A program made the translations under genes and the position numbers. From Bailinhaonella thermotolerans (GTDB lineage: Bacteria; Actinomycetota; Actinomycetes; Streptosporangiales; Streptosporangiaceae), in assembly GCF_003594875.1 (NCBI RefSeq), contig NZ_QZEY01000012.1, forward strand, positions 1-64,000: a DNA stretch of 64,000 bases, written 5' to 3'. How positions within the stretch are numbered: position 1 is the stretch's first letter; every line of letters begins with the position of its first letter. Under the pieces are notes generated by a model that saw only the letters and a list, made by a program, of their open reading frames with translations, searched no databases and had not been told where the DNA came from. Shown piece by piece: positions 17,327 through 27,428 of the stretch.

Positions 17327-18613
17327 CTAGTCGGGCTCGCCGGTCTCGGGTTCCTCCCAGCGGACCAGGACGGTGCTGATGCGGTTGCGGCGGCCGGCCA
17401 GGCTCTCGGCGGTCAGGCGCAGGCCGGAGACGGCGGCCGTGGAGCCGGCGATCGGGACCCGGCCGAGGGCGTGCGCGAGCAGGCCGCCCACGGTCTCGAC
17501 GTCGTCCACCTCGATCTCCGCCTTGGGGAACAGCTCGCACAGCTCGTCCACCGGCAGCCGGGCCGTGACCCGGACGGACCCGCCGGGCAGGTGCTCCACG
17601 CGCGGGGCCTCCTGGTCGTACTCGTCGGTGATCTCCCCGACGATCTCCTCCAGGACGTCCTCGATGGTGACGAGCCCGGCGGTGCCGCCGTACTCGTCGA
17701 TGACCACGGCCATGTGGATCTGCCGCGCCTGCATCTCGCGCATCAGCTCGTCGATCGGCTTGCTGTCGGGGACGTAGGTCGCCTCGCGCATGACCGACTC
17801 GACCTTCTCGGTCTCGCCGCTGCCGGGGTGCTCGTGGGTGCGGCGCACGACGTCCTTGAGGTAGGCGATGCCCACCACGTCGTCCTCGTTCTCGCCCACG
17901 ACGGGGATGCGGGAGAAGCCGCTGCGCAGCGCCAGCGACAGCGCCTGCCGCAGCGTCTTGCCGCGCTCGATGAAGACCATGTCCGTGCGGGGCACCATGA
18001 CCTCGCGCACGAGCGTGTCGCCCAGCTCGAACACCGAGTGGATCATCTCGCGCTCGTCCGGCTCGATCACCCGGCGCTGCTCGGCCAGGTCCACCAGGTC
18101 GCGCAGCTCGGCCTCGGTGGTGAACGGCCCCTCGCGGAAGCCCTTGCCGGGGGTGAGGGCGTTGCCCAGCAGGATCAGCAGCTTGGGCAGCGGCCCGAAG
18201 ATCCGCGTCAGGCCGTACACCACGGGCGCGGCGGCCAGCGCGATCGGCTCGGCGTGCTGGCGGCCCAGGGTGCGCGGCATCACGCCGACGATCACGTAGC
18301 TGACCAGGATCATCACGACCGCCGACACCGTGTAGGCGCGCCAGTCGTCGCCGAGCACGTCGATGAACGCCAGGGTGACGATCACGGTCGCGGACAGCTC
18401 GCAGCTCACGCGGAGCAGGAGCAGGAGGTTCAGGTAGCGCGGGGCGTCGCCGACGATCGCCTGGAGCCGGGGGGCGCCCCGGCGGCCCTGTTTGACGAAC
18501 TCCTCGGCGCGCACGCGGGAGACGCGCGACAGCGCGGACTCGGCGCCGGCGAACAGCCCGCCGATCACCGCCAGCACGGCCGCGGCGAAGAACCATCCCT
18601 GGGCCGTGCTCAT
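17327..18613 (-). CDS. CNNM/CorC-family membrane protein with CBS domains
   Basis: 428 residues of the HlyC/CorC family, linked to Mg2+/Co2+ export or homeostasis. A DUF21/CNNM membrane domain (about 1-190, starting GWFFAAAVLAVIGGLFAGAESALSRVS) is followed by a CBS pair (REVMVPRTDMVFIERGKTL; RQIHMAVVIDEYGGTAGLVTIEDVLEEIVGEI) and a C-terminal CorC domain (VTARLPVDELCELFP, VGGLLAHALGRVP). It belongs to the conserved block upstream of era. The ybeY gene lies 82 bases upstream. Confidence 0.95.
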   Translation of the reverse strand: MSTAQGWFFAAAVLAVIGGLFAGAESALSRVSRVRAEEFVKQGRRGAPRLQAIVGDAPRYLNLLLLLRVSCELSATVIVTLAFIDVLGDDWRAYTVSAVVMILVSYVIVGVMPRTLGRQHAEPIALAAAPVVYGLTRIFGPLPKLLILLGNALTPGKGFREGPFTTEAELRDLVDLAEQRRVIEPDEREMIHSVFELGDTLVREVMVPRTDMVFIERGKTLRQALSLALRSGFSRIPVVGENEDDVVGIAYLKDVVRRTHEHPGSGETEKVESVMREATYVPDSKPIDELMREMQARQIHMAVVIDEYGGTAGLVTIEDVLEEIVGEITDEYDQEAPRVEHLPGGSVRVTARLPVDELCELFPKAEIEVDDVETVGGLLAHALGRVPIAGSTAAVSGLRLTAESLAGRRNRISTVLVRWEEPETGEPD

Positions 18614-18695
18614 GACCGCGCTCTTCTCACGCGCCGGGCCGGGGGCGCCTGTCCGGCCCCCGGCTCCGCTCGCTCGCCGGCGCGGCGTTCAGGTC

Positions 18696-19175
18696 TCACG
18701 CGTCCTGCCGGGACTCCCGCCACTCGCCCAGGAGCTTGCCCTGCAGGCCGAACATCTCGGCGTGCTCCTCGGGCTCGGCGTGGTCGTAGCCCAGCAGGTG
18801 CAGGATGCCGTGCGTGCACAGGAGCTCCAGCTCGGCCTCGGTGCTGTGCCCGGCCGTCCGGGCCTGCGCCTCGGCCACCTGCGGGCAGAGCACGACGTCG
18901 CCGAGCAGCCCGGGCTCGGGCTGGGCGTCGGCGTCCTGGCCGGCCGAGCCCGGTCCCGGGCGCAGCTCGTCCATCGGGAACGCGAGCACGTCCGTCGGTC
19001 CCGGCTCGCCCATCCACTGCTGGTGCAGCTCGGCCATCGCGGCCTCGTCCACGATCAGCAGGGACAGCTCCGCCAGCGGATGGATGCCCATCCGGTCGAG
19101 GACGAACCTGGCCAGCTCGACCAGGTCCGTCTCGGCGACGTCGACGCCCGACTCGTTGGCAACGTCGATGCTCAT
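18696..19175 (-). CDS. ybeY: Endoribonuclease YbeY (16S rRNA maturation)
   Basis: 159-residue single-domain metalloenzyme needed for 16S rRNA 3'-end maturation and ribosome quality control. The hallmark zinc motif is [20 protein letters not shown], supplying three histidines. Upstream are [28 protein letters not shown] and [10 protein letters not shown], both typical of the family. The loop between them ([18 protein letters not shown]) is slightly expanded. GGGGGAGAT lies upstream of the ATG. It is eight bases downstream of phoH, so the two are likely cotranscribed. Confidence 0.96.
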   Translation of the reverse strand: MSIDVANESGVDVAETDLVELARFVLDRMGIHPLAELSLLIVDEAAMAELHQQWMGEPGPTDVLAFPMDELRPGPGSAGQDADAQPEPGLLGDVVLCPQVAEAQARTAGHSTEAELELLCTHGILHLLGYDHAEPEEHAEMFGLQGKLLGEWRESRQDA

Positions 19176-19183
19176 GCCTGGAT

Positions 19184-20263
<1,080 letters not shown>

Positions 20264-20334
20264 GGCTCGGCCGTGCGGCCCGCTCGCCTCCCAGTGTCGT
20301 GGGGGTGGTCCCACAGGAATGATATCCGTCGTGC

Positions 20335-20688
20335 TCACCCGGGCGGCCAGCGCAAATCACGCCCTCCGAGAACATGGGCGTGCACGTGGAACACGGTCTG
20401 CCCGGCGCCGGGCCCGGTGTTGAAGACAACGCGGTAGCCCGCGTCCTCGATTCCCTCGTCGGCGGCCACGTTCCGGGCCTCGCACAGCACGTCGGCGGCC
20501 AGGCCGGGGTCCTCGTCGGCCAGCGCCGCGGCGGTGGGGTGGTGAGCCTTGGGGATCACCAGCACGTGGGTGGGGGCCTGGGGGTTGATGTCGCGGAAGG
20601 CGAGCGTCGTGTCCGTCTCGCGCACCACGGTCGCGGGGATCTCCTTCGCGACGATCTTGCAGAACAGGCAGTCGTCAACTCGTGCCAC
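20335..20688 (-). CDS. HIT-family nucleotide hydrolase
   Basis: About 117 residues. The catalytic histidine triad is VFHVHAHVLGG near the C-terminus. CLFC at the N-terminus suggests the zinc-binding Hint/PKCI-like form, and INPQAPTHVLVIPKAHH is the usual nucleotide-binding strand. Family members hydrolyse adenosine 5'-phosphoramidates or dinucleoside polyphosphates. GTG at 20688 was chosen because AGGAG (20695-20699 on the complementary strand) is six bases upstream. The stop overlaps a possible phoH GTG. In related genomes this gene heads the phoH-ybeY-era block. Confidence 0.93.
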   Translation of the reverse strand: MARVDDCLFCKIVAKEIPATVVRETDTTLAFRDINPQAPTHVLVIPKAHHPTAAALADEDPGLAADVLCEARNVAADEGIEDAGYRVVFNTGPGAGQTVFHVHAHVLGGRDLRWPPG

Positions 20689-20874
20689 ACCTGTCTCCTG
20701 ATTCACTCGCCCTACCCCCCGTCTCACCGGCAGCGGTCCCTGGGCGGAATCGTAGCCCGCGGCGGGTCTCCCGTTGCCAATCGGTAATTCGGCAGAGGCC
20801 GCGCCGAAAGATCCAGCCCGATAGGGTTTGGGTGCGACATTCCTGAGGGATCTCGACGGCGGTCAAGTCAGGCC

Positions 20875-21507
20875 ATGGCGAGGGTCATGCCATTTCCCAG
20901 ACCAGCACAGCGTAAACCGGCTCAGGGTAAACCTGCGGGGGACCCCGCACGTCCTACTGATGTGACCACCGAGACCCTCGTGGCCGACCGGTCCCTGGGG
21001 GCGGTGCCCACGGGGTGGGACGCCGACGCGGCCGTCACCGCGCTCTACAGCGCGCACTATCGGTCGCTCGTGCGCCTCGCCGTGTTGCTGGTCCGCGACG
21101 TCGCAACCGCGGAGGAAGTTGTGCAGGACGCCTTCGTCGCCATCCACGGAGCCTGGCGCAGGCTGCGCGACCCGGAGAAGGCGCTGTCCTATCTGCGGCA
21201 GTCGGTCGTCAACCGTTCGCGCTCCGTGCTGCGCCACCGCGCCGTCGTGGAGAAGTACGCGCCCAAGGGCCTGCCCGACGCCCCCAGCGCCGAGAACGGC
21301 GCGATCGGGGAGATCGAGCGGTCCGCCGTCATCGAGGCGCTGCGCGCCCTGCCCACGCGGCAGCGCGAGGCCCTCGTGCTCCGCTACTACGGCGACCTGT
21401 CCGAGGCCGAGATCGCGGGGGCCATGGGGATCAGCCGGGGAGCCGTGAAGAGCCACACCGCGCGCGGCATGGCCGCGCTCCGCACAGTCCTGGAGCAACT
21501 GTCATGA
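20875..21507 (+). CDS. ECF RNA polymerase sigma factor (SigE/SigM-like)
   Basis: 210 residues. A variable N-terminus of about 50 residues precedes region 2 (LYSAHYRSLVRLAVLLVRDVATAEEVVQDAFVAIHGAWRRL) and region 4 (ALRALPTRQREALVLRYYGDLSEAEIAGAMGISRGAVKSHTARGMAALR), with the helix-turn-helix in the latter. The NRSRSVLRHRAV linker is typical of the actinobacterial SigE-like group. Translation probably begins at 20875; a second ATG at 20887 would shorten it by four residues. The stop overlaps the next start (ATGA), so a membrane partner is made in coupled fashion. Confidence 0.93.
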   Translation: MARVMPFPRPAQRKPAQGKPAGDPARPTDVTTETLVADRSLGAVPTGWDADAAVTALYSAHYRSLVRLAVLLVRDVATAEEVVQDAFVAIHGAWRRLRDPEKALSYLRQSVVNRSRSVLRHRAVVEKYAPKGLPDAPSAENGAIGEIERSAVIEALRALPTRQREALVLRYYGDLSEAEIAGAMGISRGAVKSHTARGMAALRTVLEQLS

Positions 21508-22136
21508 CCGAGTCCCACGACGAGTACGGCGAGCGCCTGCGCCGTGCCCTGCGTGCGGAGGCGGACGCGGTGCTCCCTTCCGCCGAGGGCCTGGAGCGCA
21601 TCCGGGCCCGGATCGAGCGCGGCGAAGGCCGTCCCACGCTGCTGTGGTGGCGTCCGGCCGTGGCCGTGGGCAGCGCGCTCACGGTCGCCGCCGCCGTGGT
21701 CGTCGCGGTCCCGGCCCTGCGCGAACGCGCGATCCCGGGCAAGGAGATGGCCGGCATCAGCTCCACCGACGGCCGCCGCCCCGAGGGCTCCAGCACGTTC
21801 CGCGGCGCCCGGCCCCGCACGCCCGCCGTGCGCCCGTCCGTCCCGGTCGCGCCCCCGCCGCCGACGCCGCGCGCCACCCTCGCCCCGAGGACCCCGACCC
21901 CCACGCCCTGCCCGACCCCGGCGCAGAAGTCGAGGGCCTGCGCGACGGCCACCCCGTCGCCGACCCCCGCGGGCCCGTCCGGCACGGCGACCGCGACCCC
22001 GAGGCCGCCCAGGCCGTCGCCGAGCGCCACGCAGACCTGCCCGACGGAGACGTGCACCCCGTCCCAGGACCCCCCGCCCGCCACGCCCAGCTCCGCCCCC
22101 GGCATCACCGGCGCGAGCACCCCCGACGCCCCCTGA
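21504..22136 (+). CDS. Membrane-anchored protein coupled to the sigma factor
   Basis: About 210 residues. A cytoplasmic N-terminus (about 1-45: YGERLRRALRAEADAVLPSAEGLERIRARIERG) and one membrane helix (AVAVGSALTVAAAVVVAVPAL, about 52-72) precede an extracytoplasmic tail of about 135 residues dominated by Pro, Thr, Ala and Arg (TPTPCPTPAQ, TPSPTPAG). Position, four-base coupling and topology fit an anti-sigma-like partner, but no HxxxCxxC zinc anti-sigma motif is present, so that role is inference. Four cysteines in the tail (CPTP, RACAT, TCPTETC) could form disulfides. Confidence 0.75.
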   Translation: MTESHDEYGERLRRALRAEADAVLPSAEGLERIRARIERGEGRPTLLWWRPAVAVGSALTVAAAVVVAVPALRERAIPGKEMAGISSTDGRRPEGSSTFRGARPRTPAVRPSVPVAPPPPTPRATLAPRTPTPTPCPTPAQKSRACATATPSPTPAGPSGTATATPRPPRPSPSATQTCPTETCTPSQDPPPATPSSAPGITGASTPDAP

Positions 22137-22306
22137 CCCGCTGACCCGCCGCCGGCCCTCCCGCCCCACGGCCTCCCGCGGCCCGCGCGCACGCCGTACG
22201 GCCGCCGCGGCCACCACGTGCGCATAGCCGTACGGCCGCGGCGGCCACCACGCCGGCGTGTGCGGCGGGCGCGGCCACCACGCCGCGTGCCGTACGGCGG
22301 GCGCGG

Positions 22307-22411
22307 GCTCAGGCCGCACGTGCGCGGGCTCAGGCCGCACGTGCGCGGGCTCAGGCCGCACGTGCGCGGGCTCAGGCCGTACGTGCGCGGGCTCAGGCCG
22401 TACGGGCTCCG
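22307..22411. repeat. Five tandem copies of a 21-bp repeat between convergent genes
   Basis: GCTCAGGCCG starts at 22307, 22328, 22349, 22370 and 22391, exactly 21 bases apart. The first three units contain GCACGTGC and the last two CGTACG at the same place. The array fills the gap between the 3' ends of the sigma-partner gene and rsmE. Upstream (22190-22300) are more CCGTACGG-containing imperfect copies. Confidence 0.85.
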
Positions 22412-22427
22412 GCGGGAGGGCGCGGGG

Positions 22428-23162
22428 TCACCAGCGGCCGGTGCGGGCGAGGATGACCGCGGCGGCGGCCACGCCGGCGGTGCTGGTGCGCAGGACGGTG
22501 GGGCCGAGCAGCGCGGGGACGGCCCCGGCCGCGGCGAACGCCTCCAGCTCGGCGTCCGCGACGCCGCCCTCGGGGCCCACGACCAGCACGATGTCGCCCT
22601 CGCGGGGCAGGTCCGCCGACGACAGCGGCGTCTTCGCCTCCTCGTGCAGCACGAAGGCCGCGGCGGCGCCCCGGACGCGCTCGGCCACCCGGGCGGTCGT
22701 CTCCTGGGGCGGGACCTCCGGCAGGTGGAAGCGCCGGGCCTGCTTGCCCGCCTCGCGCGCGGTGTTCCGCCAGCGGTTCAGCGCCTTGTCCGCGCGGTCG
22801 CCCCGCCACTGGGTGACGCAGCGGGACGCCGCCCAGGGCACGATCTCGTCCACGCCGGCCTCGGTCATCATCTCCACGGCCAGCTCGCCCCGGTCCCCCT
22901 TGGGCAGCCCCTGCACGACCACGACGCGCGGGGAGGGGGCGGGCTCCTCGCGCCGCCGCAGCACCTCCACGGCCAGCGAGTCCTTCAGCGCCTCGCGCAC
23001 CTCGCACTCGGCGACGAGGCCGGCCCCGTCGGTGAGGTCCACGCGCTCTCCCGCGCGCAGCCGCCGCACGGCCGCCGCGTGCCGCCCCTCGGCGCCGCCC
23101 AGCACCGCGCGGTCGCCTCGCAGCAGCAGGTCACGGGGCGCGAGGAACACGGGAACGCTCAT
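22428..23162 (-). CDS. rsmE: 16S rRNA (uracil-1498-N3)-methyltransferase
   Basis: 244 residues of the SPOUT class. The N-terminal PUA-like domain (SVPVFLAPRDLLLRGDRAVL, HAAAVRRLRAGERVDLTDG) binds rRNA. The C-terminal trefoil knot carries the SAM site: VLVVGPEGGVADAELEAF and LGPTVLRTSTAGVAAAAVIL. PWAASRCVTQW is the conserved central segment. It is usually next to dnaJ in actinobacteria; here it faces away from hrcA-dnaJ with an MBL gene between, implying an inversion. The start is followed upstream by TAGGGT at leaderless distance. Confidence 0.95.
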   Translation of the reverse strand: MSVPVFLAPRDLLLRGDRAVLGGAEGRHAAAVRRLRAGERVDLTDGAGLVAECEVREALKDSLAVEVLRRREEPAPSPRVVVVQGLPKGDRGELAVEMMTEAGVDEIVPWAASRCVTQWRGDRADKALNRWRNTAREAGKQARRFHLPEVPPQETTARVAERVRGAAAAFVLHEEAKTPLSSADLPREGDIVLVVGPEGGVADAELEAFAAAGAVPALLGPTVLRTSTAGVAAAAVILARTGRW

Positions 23163-23168
23163 GGTCCA

Positions 23169-23174
23169 ACCCTA
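23169..23174 (-). promoter_or_regulatory. -10 element TAGGGT for rsmE
   Basis: On the minus strand TAGGGT ends six bases before the rsmE ATG. Its first three bases are also the TAG stop of the MBL gene, so promoter and stop codon share sequence. Confidence 0.45.
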
Positions 23175-24014
23175 AGAGACCCCCGGGGACCGGAGCGCCG
23201 CGTAGCCGCGCCGCACCGCGTCGCGCAGCGTCTCCGGCGGGTACGGCCAGCCGGAGTCGCGCAGCGCCTCCTCCGAGGGCGTCCCGGCGGCGTGGTGCTC
23301 CCGGATCAGCCGCGCCACCTCCCCGAGGCCGTCGGCCTGCCGTACGGCGAACGCGCGGTCCACGACGTCGCCGTGGCCGGGCACGATCACCGGCGGGCCG
23401 AGCGCGGCGACGGCGGCGAGGGTGGCCGGCCACTCCAGCGGGAAGGAGTCCGGCCCGTACGCCGGGGGCGCGCCCTCCTCGGCGAGGTCCCCGGCGAACA
23501 CCACGTCGCCCGCGACCACCACGAGGTCGCCCGCGGTGTGGCCCCGGCCGAGGTGGCGCAGCTCCACCTCACGGTCGCCGAGGTCGATCACCGCGCGCTC
23601 CCCGACCAGCCGCGTGGGCGGGCGCCGTACGGGCTCCCCGGGGGAGAGCGCGGCGGCCCACTCGGGGAAGTCGCGGGCGGCGGCCGCGAGGTCCTCGGCG
23701 GCGATCGCCGCGGGAACACTTTCGTGCCCCCAGATGTCGGTATGAGGGAAGCGTGAGTTGCCCAGGTGGTGGTCGAAGTGCGCGTGCGTGTTGACGATCG
23801 CGAACGGTTCGGCGACACCCAGGGCCCGCAGGTCGGCGCGCAGTTCGGCGGCCTCGGCGAGGTTCCCCCGGGTGTCCACGAGCAGCGCCCCGCGATCCCC
23901 GATCACGACGCCGACGTTGAGGTCGAAGCCGGGGTAACGCCTGCGGAAACAGCCGTCCCCGACGGCGTCCCACCCCGCGGCCCGTCCTGATTCCTTCGCT
24001 GAATCCCAGGTCAT
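23172..24014 (-). CDS. MBL-fold metallo-hydrolase
   Basis: 280-residue member of the metallo-beta-lactamase fold. The metal-binding motif is NTHAHFDHHLGN (HxHxDH), with GRGHTAGDLVVVAGDVVFAGDL providing the next His/Asp ligands and VPGHGDVV the last. The N-terminus VGDGCFRRRYPGFDLNVGVVIGDRGALLVDTRG is typical of the fold. The substrate is not identifiable; glyoxalase II-like or quinohydrolase activities are possible. The ATG at 24014 was chosen because a TAGGGT -10 stands eight bases upstream; longer reading frames run antisense into hrcA. It is convergent with nothing and precedes rsmE directly. Confidence 0.9.
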   Translation of the reverse strand: MTWDSAKESGRAAGWDAVGDGCFRRRYPGFDLNVGVVIGDRGALLVDTRGNLAEAAELRADLRALGVAEPFAIVNTHAHFDHHLGNSRFPHTDIWGHESVPAAIAAEDLAAAARDFPEWAAALSPGEPVRRPPTRLVGERAVIDLGDREVELRHLGRGHTAGDLVVVAGDVVFAGDLAEEGAPPAYGPDSFPLEWPATLAAVAALGPPVIVPGHGDVVDRAFAVRQADGLGEVARLIREHHAAGTPSEEALRDSGWPYPPETLRDAVRRGYAALRSPGVS

Positions 24015-24022
24015 GGCCGACG

Positions 24023-24028
24023 ACCCTA
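24023..24028 (-). promoter_or_regulatory. -10 element TAGGGT for the MBL gene
   Basis: TAGGGT on the minus strand ends eight bases before the ATG at 24014, again nearly leaderless. It sits in the divergent gap shared with hrcA. Confidence 0.4.
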
Positions 24029-24062
24029 TGCTCGCCCCATCGCGATCGGCGGGCGCGAGCCG

Positions 24063-24094
24063 TACACTTGGCACTCGAAGGTCAGGAGTGCCAG
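24063..24094 (+). promoter_or_regulatory. hrcA promoter with CIRCE operator
   Basis: CIRCE is present as TTGGCACTC-N9-GAGTGCCAG at 24068-24094, the classical HrcA binding site with its 9-base spacer. A -10-like TACACT (24063-24068) touches its left edge, so HrcA bound here would block the promoter. GGAGGTG ahead of the ATG at 24117 is the ribosome binding site. Confidence 0.93.
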
Positions 24095-24116
24095 TCTCGA
24101 ACGGAGGTGAGCGCGC

Positions 24117-25133
24117 ATGCTCGACGACCGGAAACTGGCCGTGCTCCGTGCCATCGTCGAGGATTACGTGTCCACCAACGAGCCGGTGGGGTCCAAGTCC
24201 CTGGCGGACCGTCACAACCTGGGCGTGTCCCCCGCGACGATCCGCAACGACATGGCGACCCTTGAGGAGCAGGGCTACATCACCCAGCCGCACACGAGTG
24301 CCGGACGGGTGCCCACGGACAAGGGATACCGGCTTTTCGTGGACCGGCTCTCCCAGGTCAAGCCGCTGTCGGGGGCCGAGCGGCGCGCGATCGAGAACTT
24401 CCTCGGCGGCGCGGTGGACCTCGACGACGTCGTGACCCGCACGGTGCGGCTGCTCGCGCAGCTCACCCGGCAGGTCGCGGTCGTGCAGTACCCCTCGCTG
24501 ACCCGCTCGTCGGTGCGTCACGTGGAGCTCGTGCGGGTCGCCGAGCGCCGCCTGATGATGGTGCTGATCACCAACACCGGGCGGGTCGAGCAGCGCATCA
24601 TCGACGTGCCGGAGAACGTGTCCGAGGAGAGCGTGGCCCACCTGCGGGCCGTCCTCAACGGCGCGCTCGACGGCTGCTGGCTCACCGACGTCCCGACGAC
24701 GGTGGCCGACCTGCCCGAGCGGCTGCCGTCCGAGGAGCGGCCGGTCGCGGCGACGGTGCTGTCGGTGCTGCTGGAGACCCTCGTGGACAAGCACGAGGAG
24801 AAGATCGTGTTCGGCGGCGCGGCCAACCTCGCCGCGGCGGACTTCTCCGTGGGATTGCGCGAGGTCCTCGAAGCGTTGGAAGAACAGGTGGTGCTGCTCC
24901 GCTTGCTCGGGGAGACCACGGCCGAGCCGTCCGCGCTCACGGTGCGCATCGGCTCGGAGAATCCGTACTCGGGGCTGCGGGGCACGTCCATCGTGGCGGC
25001 CGGGTACGGTTCAGGCGACAAGGAACTCGCCCGGCTCGGCGTTCTCGGCCCCACCCGGATGGACTACCCGGTGACGATGGGGGCGGTGCGCGCCGTGGCA
25101 CGGTACGTCGGCCAGATCCTGGCCGCTTCGTAG
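24117..25133 (+). CDS. hrcA: Heat-inducible transcription repressor HrcA
   Basis: 338 residues. An N-terminal winged helix ([25 protein letters not shown], then [21 protein letters not shown]) binds CIRCE. The [20 protein letters not shown] turn is the family's most conserved stretch. GAF-like and insert domains follow ([37 protein letters not shown]), and the C-terminus holds [13 protein letters not shown] and [28 protein letters not shown] element in its own promoter shows autoregulation. dnaJ begins 20 bases downstream and should be in the same transcript. Confidence 0.97.
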   Translation: MLDDRKLAVLRAIVEDYVSTNEPVGSKSLADRHNLGVSPATIRNDMATLEEQGYITQPHTSAGRVPTDKGYRLFVDRLSQVKPLSGAERRAIENFLGGAVDLDDVVTRTVRLLAQLTRQVAVVQYPSLTRSSVRHVELVRVAERRLMMVLITNTGRVEQRIIDVPENVSEESVAHLRAVLNGALDGCWLTDVPTTVADLPERLPSEERPVAATVLSVLLETLVDKHEEKIVFGGAANLAAADFSVGLREVLEALEEQVVLLRLLGETTAEPSALTVRIGSENPYSGLRGTSIVAAGYGSGDKELARLGVLGPTRMDYPVTMGAVRAVARYVGQILAAS

Positions 25134-25153
25134 AGGTGGGACTGGGAGTATAG

Positions 25154-26290
25154 GTGCCGACGAAGGACTACTACGCGACACTCGGCGTGCGACGCGACGC
25201 CGGTCAGGACGAGATCAAGAAGGCCTACCGCCGGCTCGCGCGGGAGCTCCATCCGGACGTCAACCCCGACCCGGAGACGCAGGAGCGGTTCAAGGAGATC
25301 ACCCAGGCCTACGAGGTCCTGTCCGACCCGCAGAAGCGGCAGATGTACGACCTCGGGGCCGACCCGTTCGGCGGGGGCGGCGCGGGCGCGGGGGCGGGCT
25401 TCGGCCAGGGCTTCCCGTTCAGCGACATCATGGACGCCTTCTTCGGCACCGCGACCAGCGCCCGGGGCCCGCGTTCCCGGGCGCGCCGGGGCCGCAACGC
25501 CACGATCCGGGTGGAGCTGGACCTCTCCGAGGCCGCGTTCGGCACCACGCGCGAGCTGGTCGTGGACACCGCCGTGCTGTGCGAGGTCTGCCAGGGCTCC
25601 GGCGCGGCGGCGGGCACCCACCCCGACACGTGTGACATGTGCCAGGGCCGGGGTGAGGTCTCGCAGGTCACCCGGTCCTTCCTCGGCAACGTCATGACCA
25701 CCAGGGCCTGCCCGCAGTGCGGCGGCTTCGGGTCGATCATCCGCCACCCCTGCCAGGAGTGCTCCGGCGACGGCCGGGTCCGCACCCGCCGTACGATCAA
25801 GGTCCGCATCCCGGCGGGCGTCGAGGACGGCACCCACATCCAGCTCGCCGGCGAGGGCGAGGTCGGTCCCGGCGGCGGCCCGCCCGGAGACCTCTTCCTG
25901 GAGATCGTCGAGCGCGCCCACCCCATCTTCGAGCGGCGCGGCGACGACCTGCACTGCACCGTCCACATCCCCATGACGGCGGCGGCGCTGGGCACGATCC
26001 TGACGGTCGAGACGCTGGACGGCCCGCAGGAGATCGACGTCCGGCCCGGCACCCAGTCCGGCCAGGTCATCCCGCTGTACGGCAAGGGCGTGCAGCGCCT
26101 CAACGAGACGGGCCGCGGCGACCTCCTCATCCACGTGAGCGTGGAGACGCCGAGCCGCCTCGACCCCCAGCAGGAGGAGCTGCTCCGCGAGCTGGCCAAG
26201 CTCCGCGGTGAGGAGCACCCTCCGGGCCGGTTCGCCCCCGGCCAGCAGGGCTTCTTCTCCCGCCTCCGCGACGCCTTCAACGGCCGCTGA
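25154..26290 (+). CDS. dnaJ: Chaperone DnaJ
   Basis: 378-residue type I J-protein that stimulates DnaK and binds unfolded substrates. The J domain (about 3-68) has the HPD triad in [10 protein letters not shown] Gly-rich linker ([18 protein letters not shown]) and four complete CxxCxGxG-type zinc repeats follow: [24 protein letters not shown] and CQECSGDG. The C-terminal substrate-binding domains end in [12 protein letters not shown]. The GTG at 25154 has GGGAG five bases upstream. It is cotranscribed with hrcA and so under CIRCE control, as is usual for the DnaJ2 copy of actinobacteria. Confidence 0.96.
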   Translation: MPTKDYYATLGVRRDAGQDEIKKAYRRLARELHPDVNPDPETQERFKEITQAYEVLSDPQKRQMYDLGADPFGGGGAGAGAGFGQGFPFSDIMDAFFGTATSARGPRSRARRGRNATIRVELDLSEAAFGTTRELVVDTAVLCEVCQGSGAAAGTHPDTCDMCQGRGEVSQVTRSFLGNVMTTRACPQCGGFGSIIRHPCQECSGDGRVRTRRTIKVRIPAGVEDGTHIQLAGEGEVGPGGGPPGDLFLEIVERAHPIFERRGDDLHCTVHIPMTAAALGTILTVETLDGPQEIDVRPGTQSGQVIPLYGKGVQRLNETGRGDLLIHVSVETPSRLDPQQEELLRELAKLRGEEHPPGRFAPGQQGFFSRLRDAFNGR

Positions 26291-26330
26291 CCGCCGCTGA
26301 CCGCCGCTGACGGCCGCTGACGGCCGCTGA
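26281..26330 (+). repeat. Five 10-bp tandem repeats carrying stop codons
   Basis: Five units of C(G/C)GCCGCTGA follow one another with no gap; the first contains the dnaJ stop codon. As the unit is 10 bp, successive TGAs fall in all three frames, so any read-through or frameshift would end within 20 bases. Confidence 0.85.
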
Positions 26331-26340
26331 CCGCCGCAGG

Positions 26341-26374
26341 GACGCCTCCCCGCCCGCCCGGGCCGGGAGGCGTC
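26341..26374 (+). terminator. Hairpin terminator after dnaJ
   Basis: GACGCCTCCC (26341-26350) pairs perfectly with GGGAGGCGTC (26365-26374) across a 14-base G/C-rich loop. No T-run follows, which is common for actinobacterial terminators. It ends the hrcA-dnaJ unit. Confidence 0.7.
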
Positions 26375-26522
26375 CGCGTTCCCGGCCGAGGCCGCCCGCG
26401 CGGGCCGGTCCGCGCGGGCGATCCTGGGCACCCCCGCCCGCCCGCCCGCGCGCGCCCCGCGCGAGCGACCTCCCCGGAGGGGAGTGCGCGAGGGGGCGGG
26501 ACGGGTTTGGGAGACTCGGGGT

Positions 26523-27413
26523 ATGAGACGGTTGCGGTTCGGGGCGCTGGTGCGGGGGGCCGGGTCGGCGCGGGAGTGGGCGGAGAAGGCCCGGCGGCTG
26601 GAGGGGGCCGGGTTCGCGACGCTGCTGATCAGCGACCATCTGGCCGGGGCCAGGTTCGCGCCGATGCCCGCGCTGGTGGCGGCTGCGAACGCGACCTCGC
26701 GGCTCCGGGTGGGGACGCTGGTGCTGGGCAACGACTTCCGGAACCCGGTGCTGCTGGCCAAGGAGGCGGCCACCGTGGACCTGCTCAGCGACGGGCGGCT
26801 GGAGCTGGGGCTGGGGAGCGGGTGGCAGCGGGAGGACTACGAGTACTCCGGGGTGGCGCAGGAGCCGCCCGGGGTGCGGGTGGACCGGCTCGCCGAGGCC
26901 ATCGCCGTGATCAAGGGGGTGTGGTCGGGGCGGCCCTTCACGTACGACGGCGAGCACTACCGGGTGCGCGACGCCGAGGTGGGGCCGGTCCCGGCGCAGC
27001 GGCCGCACCCGCCGCTGCTGATCGGCGGGGGCGGGCGGCGCGTGCTGAGCCTGGCGGCGTCCGAGGCGGACATCGTCAACGTCATGATCAAGACGCGGCC
27101 CGACGGGTCGGGGATGGACGACTCCGACACCGGCCTCCGCGAGCTGCTGGCCAAGCTGGACCTGGTACGGCCGGGCGGCGCGGAGATCGCGGTCAACGTG
27201 CTCCAGGCGGGCGGGGACGCGCCCGGCTCGTGGGGCCCCCTGAGCCTGGCGGCGCACGCGGACACGCCGCAGGTGCTCCTGGGCGGGACGCGGGACATGG
27301 CCGACAAGATCCGGCACTGGCGCGACGAGCGCGGGGTGTCCTACTTCATCCTGCACAACGAGAACGATCTCGACGCCTTCATCCCGGTCGTGGAGGAACT
27401 CGCCGGACGGTGA
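26523..27413 (+). CDS. LLM-class F420-dependent oxidoreductase
   Basis: 296 residues with the luciferase-like TIM-barrel pattern: LRFGALVRGAGSAREWAEKARRLEGAGFATLLISDHL, TSRLRVGTLVLGNDFRNPVLLAKEAATVDLLSDGRLELGLGSGW and HPPLLIGGGGRRVLSLAASEADIVNV. It matches the MSMEG_2516-like group of probable coenzyme F420-dependent reductases, used by actinobacteria for diverse hydride transfers. The physiological substrate is unknown. The ATG at 26523 begins at the family's usual MRxLRFG; the longer frame from 26484 has a non-family leader. DUF3097 follows 15 bases downstream. Confidence 0.9.
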   Translation: MRRLRFGALVRGAGSAREWAEKARRLEGAGFATLLISDHLAGARFAPMPALVAAANATSRLRVGTLVLGNDFRNPVLLAKEAATVDLLSDGRLELGLGSGWQREDYEYSGVAQEPPGVRVDRLAEAIAVIKGVWSGRPFTYDGEHYRVRDAEVGPVPAQRPHPPLLIGGGGRRVLSLAASEADIVNVMIKTRPDGSGMDDSDTGLRELLAKLDLVRPGGAEIAVNVLQAGGDAPGSWGPLSLAAHADTPQVLLGGTRDMADKIRHWRDERGVSYFILHNENDLDAFIPVVEELAGR

Positions 27414-27415
27414 TC

Positions 27416-27421
27416 TACGGT
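27416..27421 (+). promoter_or_regulatory. -10 element TACGGT before the DUF3097 gene
   Basis: TACGGT ends seven bases before the ATG at 27429, suggesting a leaderless message independent of the upstream oxidoreductase. Confidence 0.4.
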
Positions 27422-27428
27422 TGTCGTC

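Noticed and set aside
15234-18596. One giant minus-strand fusion of CorC-like and protease sequences
   Set aside because: The part right of 17108 is out of frame with the genuine corC gene and low complexity. A signal peptide marks the true protease start.
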